A stretch of 64,000 bases of DNA. It comes from Thermoguttaceae bacterium. Its GTDB lineage: Bacteria; Planctomycetota; Planctomycetia; Pirellulales; Thermoguttaceae. Both the position numbers and the translations under genes were made by a program. Below, piece by piece: positions 45,101 through 54,600 of this stretch. How positions within the stretch are numbered: position 1 is the first letter of the stretch; each line of letters begins with the position of its first letter. The notes under the pieces are model-generated. The model ran no database searches. It saw only the letters and a program-made list of their open reading frames with translations, and was not told the DNA's origin. Location: NCBI GenBank assembly GCA_017407125.1, contig JAFQXE010000045.1:62001-126000 (forward strand), given 5' to 3'.

Positions 45101-45887
45101 GAACAAACAGCGTCACGAAATCGAGGAGTTCCTCAAAGACATCTCCCGTAAAGAACTGGAAAAGGGCGACATGGTCAAAACCAAAGCCCTTGAACTGGCA
45201 AAGGCGTTTATCGAAAAGTACGGCAAGAGTTCTGTCGGAAAAGACATTTTCACGCTGGACGAAAAAGGTCGCGCTGCGCTGCCGGAACTGGCAAAAGAAC
45301 TCAAAGACAAATACGACGTTGATATTAAAACGGACTATCTGGCGACCGTTCCGCTGGACGAAATGGAACGCCGAATTCTGGAATTCGTCGAAGACCGTTA
45401 CCGTCCGGAAATGCGAAAGCTGGAACGCGCGCTGGTTCTGCAAATTGTCGACGCGTCCTGGAAAAAACACCTCATGACAATGGACCACCTTCGTTCCAGC
45501 GTCGGGCTTCGCGGATACGCTCAGGTTGACCCGAAAGTCGAGTACAAACGAGAAGGCATGCGCGCCTTCGACGAGATGTGGAACGGCGTCGGCGACCAAG
45601 TTACCAGCGTTATTTACCGTATGGAACAGCAGGTTGACGACCGGTTCCTCGGCTCCGTCTGGAAGCGTCAAAAGCAGACTGCCGTTCACGAACAGTCCGG
45701 CAACACCGCGTCCAGCATGGCGCAGGGCGCCGACATTCAGCGTCAGCAGCAACAGGCGATTGACAACTCGCAAGTCAGCGAAAAGAAAGAGCCGATTCGC
45801 CGAACGGAAGCAAAAATCGGGAGGAACGATCCCTGTCCCTGCGGAAGCGGCAAAAAATATAAAAAGTGCTGCGGAAAAGACCTGTGA
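42150..45887 (+). CDS. secA: Protein translocase ATPase SecA, expanded
   Basis: A protein of about 1245 residues, against about 830-900 in most bacteria. SecA drives preproteins through SecYEG. Walker A is MMTGEGKTLVATL, the Walker B region IIDEVDNILIDEARTPL, the helicase motifs TNMAGRGTDIILGG and ERHEARRIDLQLRGRCGRQGD-like, and the C-terminus ends in the SEC-C zinc motif CPCGSGKKYKKCCG. Extra length comes from about 45 residues before the second ATPase lobe (RMNRWDSVSLKGSDEW to KIDAIERKG) and a long insertion in the helical scaffold region (nt 44648-45450) made of repeated helical units. ATG 42150 has AAAGGA 11 nt upstream; the frame is open from TTG 42141. It is likely monocistronic. Confidence 0.96.
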   Translation: MSEALAQVWDAICDVCTGISRGIERSITSMFGSSNARYIKKLQPKVQAINDLEPKYAAMSDEELRNQTVLFRQRLDKGETLDDLLVEAFAVCREASKRVLGLRHFDVQLIGGMVLHSGAIAEMMTGEGKTLVATLPAYLNALEGRGVHVVTVNDYLARRDMEWMGKIYMFLGLTVGVIQSQMETSERQKAYDCDITYGTNNEFGFDYLRDNMRPAARGDWRYPKELQQSQGRLNYAIIDEVDNILIDEARTPLIISGGADEDVKMYQEADRIARQLVKDVDYEVNEKDHTANMTDEGIRHAEKLAGVESFYTQDHMEWPHLIDNALKAHSLYKRDVNYIISDEGEIVIVDEFTGRLMPGRNWSDGLHQAVEAKEGVKVKQENQTLATVTLQNFFKLYRKISGMTGTAMTEAGEFWKIYKLDVIAIPTNKPIARINYPDQIYRTVREKYNAIVNEIERMNRWDSVSLKGSDEWIIGDIVKETDDQLEFLAKGDKIPTVFDKSKIDAIERKGRPLLVGTTSVENSEKLSEMLGKRGIAHQVLNAKHHQREAEIIAQAGRKGAVTIATNMAGRGTDIILGGNAEAKAWSILQQTYASKLDVPQEEWKELEEKIEATDHMKEEGDEVRALGGLHVIGSERHEARRIDLQLRGRCGRQGDPGSSRFFLSLEDDLMRIFAGEWVKNILTRLGMQEGQAIESKMVSRRVEGAQKKVEERNFEVRKNLLEYDEVMDEQRKRTYGYRQNILDGADCRALILEMIDEQIKNNIGRFLARGYNEETFAAFASKELAVDLDARSFRNMSYEDAEKYAKDEAYRLAESAVNDAIQENIPDDAEEDEWNWEALTRWVNTHWKTSLRERDLKSQPVDQLDSFLVEKVRTAIEKVSLEPGRNLMDPYYGRKAALNWLKMKFDIVLDFETVKNLEKDEFIDLVSSRAIAAYREKEVKFPVMAGLVHAVSYDAMGSKHYDRDAIIEWVGERFKLTITHDDLKNKQRHEIEEFLKDISRKELEKGDMVKTKALELAKAFIEKYGKSSVGKDIFTLDEKGRAALPELAKELKDKYDVDIKTDYLATVPLDEMERRILEFVEDRYRPEMRKLERALVLQIVDASWKKHLMTMDHLRSSVGLRGYAQVDPKVEYKREGMRAFDEMWNGVGDQVTSVIYRMEQQVDDRFLGSVWKRQKQTAVHEQSGNTASSMAQGADIQRQQQQAIDNSQVSEKKEPIRRTEAKIGRNDPCPCGSGKKYKKCCGKDL

Positions 45888-46001
45888 TTAGCTATTAGCT
45901 TCTAGCTACTAGCTTTGTAATTTTAGATTCAAACTTAAACAATTAATGCTAAGAACTACTAGTAACCAAGCTAATGGCTAGTAGCTAATAGCTAAAAGCT
46001 T
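45886..46001. repeat. TAGCTAC-family repeat, two opposed arms
   Basis: Left arm TTAGCTATTAGCTTCTAGCT (from 45888) and right arm CTAGTAGCTAATAGCTAAAA (from 45978) are close inverted repeats around a 50-60 nt A+T-rich centre. It fills the gap between secA and the sialidase-like gene, touching the secA stop and ending 8 nt before the next ATG. Confidence 0.85.
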
Positions 46002-46008
46002 AAAAATC

Positions 46009-47097
46009 ATGAAACACATCCTTTCAATCATCCTCATAGCGTTATCATCAACGGTTATCGCCGCCGATTATCCGACGGCAAAAACAGAAACGGTTTGCAA
46101 TCTTGCTTCGTCAAAAGAATATCCTCGGCACAGCGAGGGCGACTTCGTCAAACTCAATGACGGGCGGATTATGTTCGTCTATTCCCGCTACAACGGCTCT
46201 TCCAACCACGACGACGCTCCCGCCAATCTGGTTGCGATTTACTCGTCCGACAACGGAAAAACCTGGTCGGAACCGGAAACGATTATTACTCGTCCGAACG
46301 GGTCGCTCAACGTTATGTCGGTTTCCATTCTCCGACTCAAAGACGGTCGTTTGGCGTTGATTTACCTCGATAAACACACGCGTCAGGATTGCCGACCGTG
46401 CATTCGGTATTCGTCCGACGAAGGCAAAACGTGGTCTGAACCGACGAAATGCATTACAGACCAGGTTGGCTATTACGTCATGAATAATTCACGAGTTTTA
46501 CAGCTCGACAACGGCGATTTGCTCATTCCGGTTGCGCTGCATAACCTGTCAACTGAACGGTTCCAAAGAAACGCCAAGATGTTTTGCTACATTTCCAAAG
46601 ACGCTGGCAAAACGTGGGTCAGATCAGGCGAAGCCGCCAACCCGGACCCGCAAAAAATCGCTTTTCAGGAACCCGGTTTGATTGCTCTGTCTGACGGACG
46701 CATTATGATGTACATCCGCGCCGACGCCGGCTGCCAGTTTGTTTCCTACTCGTCCGACGGCGGCGCTACCTGGACGGAAGCGGTAAAGTCGCCCTTCGTC
46801 TCCCCGCTGGCTCCGATGACGCTGCAGCATATCCCCGGTTCCAACAACATCCTCGCCGTCTGGACGGAAGACAAAGTAGAACGCAACCCGTTGGTAATCG
46901 CGGTCGTCAACGAAAAGCTGGAATTCATCAGCAAACAGATTCTGGACAAGTCCGACCCCGACCCTGTGCGCTGGTACTGTTATTCCGCCATCCTGCCTTT
47001 AGACAACAACCGCTTCCTGATCTCCTACTGCGCCGGCTTGAGAATGAACTGGGGCTTGGATACGACCAAAATCGTCATTGTCGATATGTCGGAATGA
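46009..47097 (+). CDS. Secreted sialidase-like (BNR/Asp-box) protein
   Basis: A 362-residue protein with a signal peptide (cleavage probably after VIA near residue 19). The mature part is a six-bladed propeller with four Asp-box motifs: SSDNGKTWSEP, SSDEGKTWSEP, SKDAGKTWVRS and SSDGGATWTEA. FVYSRYNGSSNHDD near the start resembles the arginine-containing entry of exo-alpha-sialidases. Planctomycetes have large families of these secreted propellers, which may act on sialic acid or other acidic sugars; true sialidase activity is not established because the full Arg triad and nucleophile Tyr were not traced. A strong terminator follows. Confidence 0.82.
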   Translation: MKHILSIILIALSSTVIAADYPTAKTETVCNLASSKEYPRHSEGDFVKLNDGRIMFVYSRYNGSSNHDDAPANLVAIYSSDNGKTWSEPETIITRPNGSLNVMSVSILRLKDGRLALIYLDKHTRQDCRPCIRYSSDEGKTWSEPTKCITDQVGYYVMNNSRVLQLDNGDLLIPVALHNLSTERFQRNAKMFCYISKDAGKTWVRSGEAANPDPQKIAFQEPGLIALSDGRIMMYIRADAGCQFVSYSSDGGATWTEAVKSPFVSPLAPMTLQHIPGSNNILAVWTEDKVERNPLVIAVVNEKLEFISKQILDKSDPDPVRWYCYSAILPLDNNRFLISYCAGLRMNWGLDTTKIVIVDMSE

Positions 47098-47133
47098 CGT
47101 CTTGCTGCTTTAGAAAAAATTTATATCGTTTTG

Positions 47134-47164
47134 AATCCCACGTCGAAAGGCGTGGGATTTTTTT
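47134..47164 (+). terminator. Intrinsic terminator of the sialidase-like gene
   Basis: AATCCCACG (47134-47142) and its complement CGTGGGATT (47151-47159) form a stem with an 8-nt loop, followed by T7. It ends at the stop codon of the convergent minus-strand gene. Confidence 0.85.
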
Positions 47165-47876
47165 AGAGTTTGTCGAGAAAGTCGAAGAATCGCTTCAGCG
47201 AGTTCAGATGCCCTTCCGGTCTGTGATGTTCGTCCAGAGCGGCGACGCGCTGTCGGAGGGCTTCCAGATACGCTCGGTTGCAAACCGCTCCCGGGTTTCT
47301 TTTGGAATAGTTGACTTTCTGCGTCAGGAGCATTTGACGCAGATATTCTGCATGGAAAAGCGACGTGGTGAGATATTCCTGGACGCCGTGCATCTTCTCC
47401 GGGTCGTGAGTCGAGACGTTGTAATACTCGTCAAACGGCTGGAAGTCGTACGGAATATGTCCTTTGGGGTACATGTCCCGGTTTCCCAGCAGCCACGTTT
47501 CAAAGCAGTGGTTGACCAGAAAGATGCTAAAGGGGCATTTCAGCCCGCCGGGATAGGTTTTAATCGCCTGAATCGCCATGCGGTACCGTTTCCCGATCGG
47601 AACGTCGTCGGCGTCGAAAACCAGAACCAGCCGGTCGATGTTGCCGTAGCGGTTGATGTCGGTAATGGTGGCGCCCAAGACGTTCTGCGCCGGCGAGTGT
47701 GGGTCAACGCCCAGAATTCGGGGGAACCCGCAGCCGCTTTTCATGACGTAACAGTCTCCTTTGTAAACGCGGTTAATTTCCGGCACGCGCCGATACGTCG
47801 GCTTGAGTATGCTCAGCCAACACGGCAGAGTTTCAAAAAAGGATCGGCTGTCTTCAAGGAGGAAGTATACTCTCAT
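47163..47876 (-). CDS. Orphan TOPRIM-like protein (OLD/RloB/DUF4276-like), unknown function
   Basis: A 237-residue protein, no signal peptide. A first strand with a glutamate (RVYFLLEDSRSF, E8) and a later strand ending in a DxDD motif (LVLVFDADD, residues 83-91) give the acidic layout of TOPRIM folds. A following HCFETWLLGN motif (E126, W128) resembles the E-x-W element of RloB, DUF4276 and OLD-type nucleases. Those families include phage-defence nucleases, usually partnered with an ATPase. No partner gene is present here, so a defence role is speculative. The start codon adjoins a GGCAGTA repeat; the stop abuts the sialidase terminator. Assignment is motif-based only. Confidence 0.55.
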   Translation of the reverse strand: MRVYFLLEDSRSFFETLPCWLSILKPTYRRVPEINRVYKGDCYVMKSGCGFPRILGVDPHSPAQNVLGATITDINRYGNIDRLVLVFDADDVPIGKRYRMAIQAIKTYPGGLKCPFSIFLVNHCFETWLLGNRDMYPKGHIPYDFQPFDEYYNVSTHDPEKMHGVQEYLTTSLFHAEYLRQMLLTQKVNYSKRNPGAVCNRAYLEALRQRVAALDEHHRPEGHLNSLKRFFDFLDKL

Positions 47877-47881
47877 GAAAT

Positions 47882-47965
<84 letters not shown>

Positions 47966-47970
<5 letters not shown>

Positions 47971-49690
47971 CCGTCTCCAATCTGACTGAATGAATAATAT
48001 TCTTCTGATTTGGATTGTCAGGCGTTTCCGATACGCCGCTTTCCTGCGATGGCGTCGTGGGCGTTACGGATTCGTGAACAGGTTGAATGTCATTTGACGA
48101 TATGTCAGTTGGCGGAATGATTGGTTCCGAAACCGTTGGGGATTTGTTGTCAGCAGGCGGTTTTTGCTCTGTCGCGACGACGTCTTTTTGCGGCGTTTCA
48201 TTTTCTGTCGGAACAGGCGCTTCCGCAGGCTGGGGGACGCTGTTAAACTCCAGCGCCTTGCCTTTTTTAATCGTCGAGCCGAAAATTGACAAGCTGCGCT
48301 CTCTCGAGTTTTCCGACGCAACGTTTCTCTTTAAGCCAGGCGTTTCCGGCAAGAATTCCGATTGCCGCGGGTCGACCTTCCAAATGTAATCCAAAATCAT
48401 GCAGGCAAAGACCAAAATGATTATTGGAACAGCCCACGACAAACGATCTTTCCAGACTTTCAGACGCGATTTGGAAGGCAAATACCATTTTGACAATGAA
48501 AATCTGGTAGGACGCATCCCCTGTTCTTCAGCGGCGATATAAAGCTCTTTGGACAACTCCTGAGGGGTTTGATAGCGCAAATCCGGATTTTTTGCCATGC
48601 ATTTCATGACAATGTCCGCCAGACGTTCAGGAACGTTTGGTCGTAAAGTGCGAATGTTGGGCGTTTCATCAACCTGATGGCTGACAATTTTTTGCACTCT
48701 GTTTTTTTCAGCAAACGGAGGTTTGCCGATAAGCATGAAATACATTGTACAGCCCAGTGAATAGATATCAGCGCGAATGTCAACATGCCGCGGATCTTGC
48801 GCCTGTTCTGGAGAAATATAGTCAAAAGTGCCGAGCGTAACGCCGGTTTTGGTCAGTTCGTCGTCTGGCAGATGTATAAAGTCTTTTGCCAATCCGAGGT
48901 CAATGACTTTAACCGTTCCGTCGTTTGTAATGAGAACGTTGGACGGCTTTATGTCTCGATGGACGATCCCGTTTTCATTGATGTGTTCCAGAGCGGACGC
49001 AATCTGGATGGTGTAGGAAAGAACGTTTTCGATTGACAACGTCCCGGTTTTGACGATTATGTCCCGAAGGTTCGAACCGGGGATGAATTCCATGACAAAG
49101 TACGGCAGGCCGTTTGTTTCGCCAAAAGAATAAATTGTTACAATATTTTCATGATGGAGTTTGGCGGACGCCTTTGCCTCAACGATAAACCGTTCCTGTA
49201 AATCTGTTGACTGATATTTTGGCAATAAAATTTTAATCGCAACTTCCCGATCCAAATATAAGTCAGTAGCCAGAAAGATGTTGCCCATGCCGCCGGCGCC
49301 GATATTTTTGATGAGCTGATAATCGCCCAGTCTGGCAGGAATATAACCGTCAATCAACTCATTGTCAACAATTATTACTGCGTCGTTAGGAGAGTTATGT
49401 CCTGTAAATAATTCTGTACTTGATGAGTGAGAACCGGAGGGTTCCTGCTGGTTGTTTCGATTCCGAATTACGGTCGCGTCTTTGGCGTTGACAGTTGTCT
49501 GCGATGTTGATTTACTGGAATCAATGGGAGCCGTTGTCAAAACCGATGTCTTTCCTTCCGCATCTGCGGACGCTGTCGCGGGAGACAAATCAACTGTCAA
49601 CGCGCTGTTATGTTCAGACGCGTTGTTTTTATTGCCGACATTTGCGGGCAAAACAGTTGATTCTTTTCGAATTTCCGGATTGGACGACAT
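47966..49690 (-). CDS. Membrane Ser/Thr protein kinase, PknB-like
   Basis: A 574-residue protein. A low-complexity N-terminal tail of about 120 residues precedes a complete Hanks-type kinase: glycine loop IGAGGMGNIFLA (130-141), Lys153 in VAIKIL, HRDIKPSN (D246), DLG in place of DFG (264-266), and SPEQ. A membrane helix (VPIIILVFACMILDYIW) follows, then a Pro/Glu/Ser-rich outer tail of about 120 residues. It should phosphorylate Ser/Thr residues; a PP2C phosphatase lies at 27427-28719. I took ATG 49690 as the start since the eight codons before it are translated ATTGCTA repeat. Its TAG stop falls in a GGCAGTA-type repeat. Confidence 0.92.
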
Positions 49691-49700
49691 GGTTGGTAAG

Positions 49701-49737
49701 TAATTAGCAATTAGCAATTAGCAATTGACGCAAAGCG
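49701..49737. repeat. ATTGCTA-family repeat with CGCAAAGCG box
   Basis: Three TTAGCAA words followed by TTGACGCAAAGCG, just upstream of the Ser/Thr kinase start. Same composition as the copy at 39751-39788. Confidence 0.85.
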
Positions 49738-49903
49738 ACTGCATAGCGCCACCCTATATATATTTTGACGTTTATTTGTCTTGTTGTCAAGAATTATACT
49801 ATAAAAAATCCAAAATTTTCAGGATTTTTCATGAAACGATTCGGATTATACGATAAAAACATCGTTTTTGCCTCTTTTTTTTGAATTCTTTTTGTCGGGG
49901 CTA

Positions 49904-49932
49904 TTGAAAAATGCCCGCAATCAATGTATAAT
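49904..49932 (+). promoter_or_regulatory. Sigma70-type promoter of the 50032 operon
   Basis: TTGAAA (49904-49909), a 17-nt spacer and a perfect TATAAT (49927-49932). It lies 100 nt upstream of ATG 50032, with an ATTGCTA repeat in the transcribed leader. Confidence 0.6.
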
Positions 49933-49945
49933 TAAATTAACAATG

Positions 49946-50017
49946 TCAATTAGCAATTGTCAATTTTTTAAGGCGCTTTGCGCCAATTGCTAATTGCTCA
50001 TTGCTAATTGCTAATTT
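49946..50017. repeat. ATTGCTA-family repeat, opposed arms around GGCGCTTTGCGCC
   Basis: Left arm TCAATTAGCAATTGTCAATT, centre GGCGCTTTGCGCC (itself a palindrome, 49972-49984), right arm of AATTGCTAATTGCTC words. The two arms can pair, giving a hairpin in the leader of the downstream genes. Confidence 0.85.
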
Positions 50018-50031
50018 CCGAAAGATTTCCC

Positions 50032-50271
50032 ATGTTGAAAAAACTGTTACCGCGAATTTACCAAATCGTTTTCTTTCTGATCATAGCGCTGCAGCCTGTT
50101 TTGAGTTTCGCCGCCAGAGCTAAACCCGAACCGGCGGGACCAGAACTCACACCTCCAGGATGGTCAGCTTATATGTCAGCATATATGCTGGTAGTTCTTT
50201 GCATTGGTTTAGCGCTTATGATAACGTGCTCTCCAGTACATCGCCGCGACAAACCGCTGAAAAAAGATTAA
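50032..50271 (+). CDS. Small secreted/membrane protein, unknown function
   Basis: A 79-residue protein: hydrophobic N-terminal segment (IYQIVFFLIIALQPVLSFA) that may be a signal peptide or anchor, a Pro-rich loop (AKPEPAGPELTPPGW), a second membrane helix (YMLVVLCIGLALMITC) and a basic tail. ATG 50032 is preferred over an in-frame start at 50008 that lies in repeat sequence. It ends 9 nt before the GT-C gene and is probably translationally linked to it. No family is recognised. Confidence 0.65.
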   Translation: MLKKLLPRIYQIVFFLIIALQPVLSFAARAKPEPAGPELTPPGWSAYMSAYMLVVLCIGLALMITCSPVHRRDKPLKKD

Positions 50272-50280
50272 AGGCGTAAC

Positions 50281-51522
50281 GTGGAAAGCATTTCCCAGGA
50301 AACCAAAGGCGAATTGCGCTCTGCAAGCTGTTGGCTGGCAATAATTATTCTCATTGCTTTTGCGGTTCGCCTTTTAGCGGCAATATACTGGGACGTTTCT
50401 TACGCTCATGGAGGTTTTGTCTATGGCGACAGCGACGGGTACTGGTCTCTCGCCCAAAAAATCGCCTCTGGACAGCCGTATGAGTATTACGGTCGTCAGA
50501 TCTTTCGCATGCCGGGCTATCCGTTGTTTCTGGCAGCGATCCAGACGATTTTCGGGACAAACGTTCCCATTCTTTACGGTCGAATAGCTGGCGCAGTTCT
50601 AGGAACGTTTTGCGTCTGGCAAACGTGGATCGCGGCAAAATTAATAAAGGGAGAAAAAGCGGGGTTAACCGCCGCCGCAATCGCCGCCGTTTATCCGGAA
50701 TTCGTTCTTATCAGTCCCATGATCTTATCGGAAACGCTTTTTTCCGTTTTTCTGCTGGCGCAGATGAACTTTTGGATTCGATGTTTTATCTCTGCTCGCT
50801 GGCAAGACGCGCTATGGATGGGACTGTTTGCCGGTTTGGCAACTCTCGTCAAACCTGGCTGGATTCTCTTTACTCCCGGAGCGCTGGCGGCTATCGGACT
50901 GTATCGTCTTTGGACGAAGACGGCTTCCAGAAAGCTGTTTTTACAAAGCGTTATATCGATTACAGTTATGCTTCTCGTCCTAACGCCGTGGGCGTATCGA
51001 AACGAGCGAATTTCAGGTCGTTGGATTTTCACGACGCTGCAGGGCGGGCCGTCGCTGATGGACGGTTTGAATCCAGATGCCGACGGTTCCAGCAATATGG
51101 CGTTTATGCCTGCCGTCTATGAACGATTTGGAGCGAAAGCCAACGGACAGGTCGACAATATTGAGCAGGAACTGCAAGTCAACGACTATACTCGCCGCGC
51201 CGCGTGGGACTGGGCGGCGTCCAATCCGGGAAAGGTCGTTCGTTTAGCAATAGTCAAGATGGCGCGCACCTGGGCTCTCTTCCCTAATCAACCTGGTTTT
51301 TCCAGTTTTTCAATTCGCGCGGCGATAGGCGTTCCGTATATTCTTTTGTGGATTTTCTCTATATATTCAATAAATTGCTCTGGTCAAAAAACAATTTTTT
51401 GGCTACTATTTATTCTGACGGCGCTATATATTAGCGGCATCCAATCATTGTTTATCGGGTCGATACGGTATCGGCTTCCGGCAATGTGGACGCTTTGTAT
51501 ATTGGCGTCTGGAAGGAAATAG
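50281..51522 (+). CDS. GT-C membrane glycosyltransferase (PMT/ArnT-like)
   Basis: A 413-residue polytopic protein with about ten membrane helices. The first extracytoplasmic loop contains the acidic VYGDSDGYWSLA motif, and RMPGYPLFLAAIQ follows, a combination common in PMT_2-type enzymes that use a polyprenyl-phosphate sugar. The C-terminus is short, without the soluble domain of classical ArnT. The GTG start at 50281 has an AAGG-containing ribosome binding region overlapping the end of the preceding small gene, so the pair forms an operon behind the 49904 promoter. Acceptor unknown: protein or lipid glycosylation are both possible. Confidence 0.82.
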   Translation: MESISQETKGELRSASCWLAIIILIAFAVRLLAAIYWDVSYAHGGFVYGDSDGYWSLAQKIASGQPYEYYGRQIFRMPGYPLFLAAIQTIFGTNVPILYGRIAGAVLGTFCVWQTWIAAKLIKGEKAGLTAAAIAAVYPEFVLISPMILSETLFSVFLLAQMNFWIRCFISARWQDALWMGLFAGLATLVKPGWILFTPGALAAIGLYRLWTKTASRKLFLQSVISITVMLLVLTPWAYRNERISGRWIFTTLQGGPSLMDGLNPDADGSSNMAFMPAVYERFGAKANGQVDNIEQELQVNDYTRRAAWDWAASNPGKVVRLAIVKMARTWALFPNQPGFSSFSIRAAIGVPYILLWIFSIYSINCSGQKTIFWLLFILTALYISGIQSLFIGSIRYRLPAMWTLCILASGRK

Positions 51523-51635
51523 CGGCGGATAGTCATCTGTTTGTGGTTATATAGTAAATATTTGTCATGCGAATGTTTACATACTAAACGTCTATAGTCT
51601 TGCAATTTCCTGAAACTTGCAATTTGCATTTTAAT

Positions 51636-54600
51636 ATGTTCAGATTTCTTTCAGCGCTGTTGAGTTTTATATTCAAGAGTCTCATTCCATTGCTTGGACT
51701 GGGAGCGCTGATTGTTATCCCGATAGCAATTCTGAACATAAACCCAGTTATTCGATCTAAGGCTGTATGCAAGCTCAAAGAACAGTTTCCCGGCGCGTCT
51801 GTGAGCATTGAATCGGCGGAATTTATTCGCGGACAGGGCGTTCGTCTTCGCGGCTTGCGAATACGATTTCCGAAAAGCGTCTTCGTCAATTGTAAAACCA
51901 ATCCGGTCAAAGAGTCGGAACTGGTTTTGCCGACGTCAAAAAGCGGCTTGTACGATTTTGTTTCGGTAGAAGAAATGTTTATCGTTGCGCCGATTTCCAT
52001 AAAAGAGCTTTTTACAAAAGGGTTGCCCATAGAGCGCGTAAAGCTGCGCAACGCGGACGTTGTTCTTTATCCTGTTGACAGTGAACGCTGGAATTATCAA
52101 TATCTCCATTTTACAACGGGCAAAAAAAACACGCCATTTCGCGAGATTGAGCTTTCAAACGTCGATTGTCAGATTCGGGATTATCGAAAGGGCGATTCTG
52201 TTTATGAACTGCGTGACATCAAAGCCAAAATGACGCTCAAGGCGAATAACGAGTATGATTTTGCAGGCGTCATGACAGGGGACTACGCGCGGACGATGAC
52301 CTATTCCGGCTGGCTGAATCTGGATAAAAAGCAGATAAACGTTGAAGCGAATATCAATCAGTGCGAGTTGTCTGACCGGTTGTATAACGCCTTGCCTCTT
52401 GAAGCGCTTCCGCGAGATGAAATTGCTCGCCGGATGTCGGAAATGCGTTTAGTCAAAAACGTCATTGGAATTATGTCGTCGAGGTGCGCGTTCTCATACG
52501 ACGGCGCTGCCGAAACTGGGCATAAACTTCGATATCGAATTGTCGGAGAGGTTGTCAACGGACGCTGGGACTGGAGCAATTCATCGGAATCGTTAACCAA
52601 TATTCAAATTAAATACGACGTTTCCGAAAAGGAAGCGAATATCCAGTCTTTTTCCGCCAAAATGGGGACGGGAAAAGTCCAGATGGCGTATCGACAAAGC
52701 ACGTATGAGGAAAACGCTCCCAAAGAACTGAGAATCAAGCTGGAAAATATGCCGGTTGACGATCGGCTTGCGGTTCAATTCCCGCAAAAAGTGAAAGACG
52801 TTTGGAAATCCATTCAGCCGTCCGGGGTGATTTCGGCAGACGTCTACGCTAAATACGACGGTAAAACATGGAGCCCCAATATTGTATTGCAATGTCAAAA
52901 CGGATCGCTGTTGTACGACAAGTTCCCGTATTCTCTTTCGAATCTCAGCGGAACGATTGAACTGAACAACCAGACGCTCAAAGCCAACCTGTCTGACGGA
53001 GCTAATATTTCCCTCGGCGGAGAGTTTCACATTCCTTCCGAGCTGTTTGCGATTGCTGGGAATAAAATCGGATCGGACAAGCTGGACGACGCGCTCCTCC
53101 AAAAGATTTCCGGATATTTTCTGGTTAAAGCCAGAAACGTCGCCATTACAGACAAGATTGTCAACGCCTGTCCGGAAAAGGCGCAGGATTTGATTCATCA
53201 ATTTGACCCCAAAGGGACGGTCAACGTGGACGTGCGTCTGGACGCCCGCGGAAATGGAACGCCAACCGACTTGATTGTCGATATTGCTCTGATTAATTGC
53301 GCCGGACGTTACGAACCGTTCCCGTATCCGCTTAACAATCTCAATGGCAGATTGTATATGAAAAATCATTTTTGGACGTTTGAAAACCTGACGGTCAATA
53401 CAACGCCAGTGAAAATAACAGGAAGCGGACGGGTCAATTTGCAAGCGGATCAGCCGCATGATTTTTTCCTCAATTTGGAGATGAATGACTTGCCGGTTGA
53501 CAGAGTTCTTTCCTCGTCCATGCCGGAGGAAAACGCAAAGCTTATCAATGGACTGGGAATAAACGGCTCTGTTAACGCGAAAGTGGAGATCGCCATGCGT
53601 TTGGACGTCGATAAGAGTCCAAAACTGAAAATTCACGCCGTTCCAATTGGAGAGGAATTCAGCATGCGCGCGAATTCGTTTCCATATAGACTGGACAAGG
53701 TTTCAGGAACGTTTGACTACGAAAACGGGCGCGTTATCGTTAAAGATTTTACCGGATATCATAATCAAACGCTGCTGTGCTGCCAGATCGACGGCATGGT
53801 TGTTCCCGGTTCAGGCTGGAAAGCAAGCCTGTCCAAAGTCGCCGTTGATCGTTTGAAAGTGGATCGCGATTTGATCGAAGCGATCCCGGAATCCATGCGA
53901 AAAACGCTGACGTCTTTGCAGATAAACGGGCCGATTCATTATCGCGGCAAGATTGACCTGGATTACAACAGCAAAATTTTAACGCCGTTATCGGCTCAAT
54001 GGAACGGCGAGATTGGGGTTCAGGAAGTGTCAATCAACAAGGGAATTGAACTTCGCGGCATTTGTGGGGGAATTACAACCGCTGGTTATATGGCCAATGG
54101 AGAATTCTATTCCGAAGGACGTCTGTCCATAGAAAGCGCGCTGTGGAACAGAATTCAATTTTCCAGCATTACAGGTCCATATCAAATTAATAACAACCAG
54201 CTCTTTTTGGGTTCAGGCGCGCCAGAGATTTTAAAATACGTTTTTCCCAATACGCCCAACTCGTTTCACAGACCGATTCCTTCTGGTCCAGACGGGAAAC
54301 CGCAGCAATTGTGCGCCAAATTGTTTGGAGGCGATTTCCGCGCGGACATTGTAACGCTTTCAGGAAACGCGTCGCAATTTGGCGTCAATATGTCTTTACA
54401 TAACGCCCGACTGGAACAATGCGGAGAGGTTACTCAATCAGAACGTCTGTTGGGAAAATTCCATGCTGCGATCATCATGCGGGGCGTGGGCGGGGATGCG
54501 AACTCTTTGCGGGGATTGGGAAAAATGCAGCTGGAAGAAGCGGATATTTACCATCTTCCCGCCATGGTTTCCATGCTAAAACTATTGAGCGTTAAAGAGC

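Larger units (their letters stand above)
49691..50031. other. 341-nt divergent gap: two repeats and a promoter
   Basis: Holds an ATTGCTA repeat (49701-49737), A+T-rich sequence with no gene, a well-formed promoter (49904-49932), and a second ATTGCTA repeat (49946-50017) that lies within the leader of the plus-strand operon. Confidence 0.65.
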
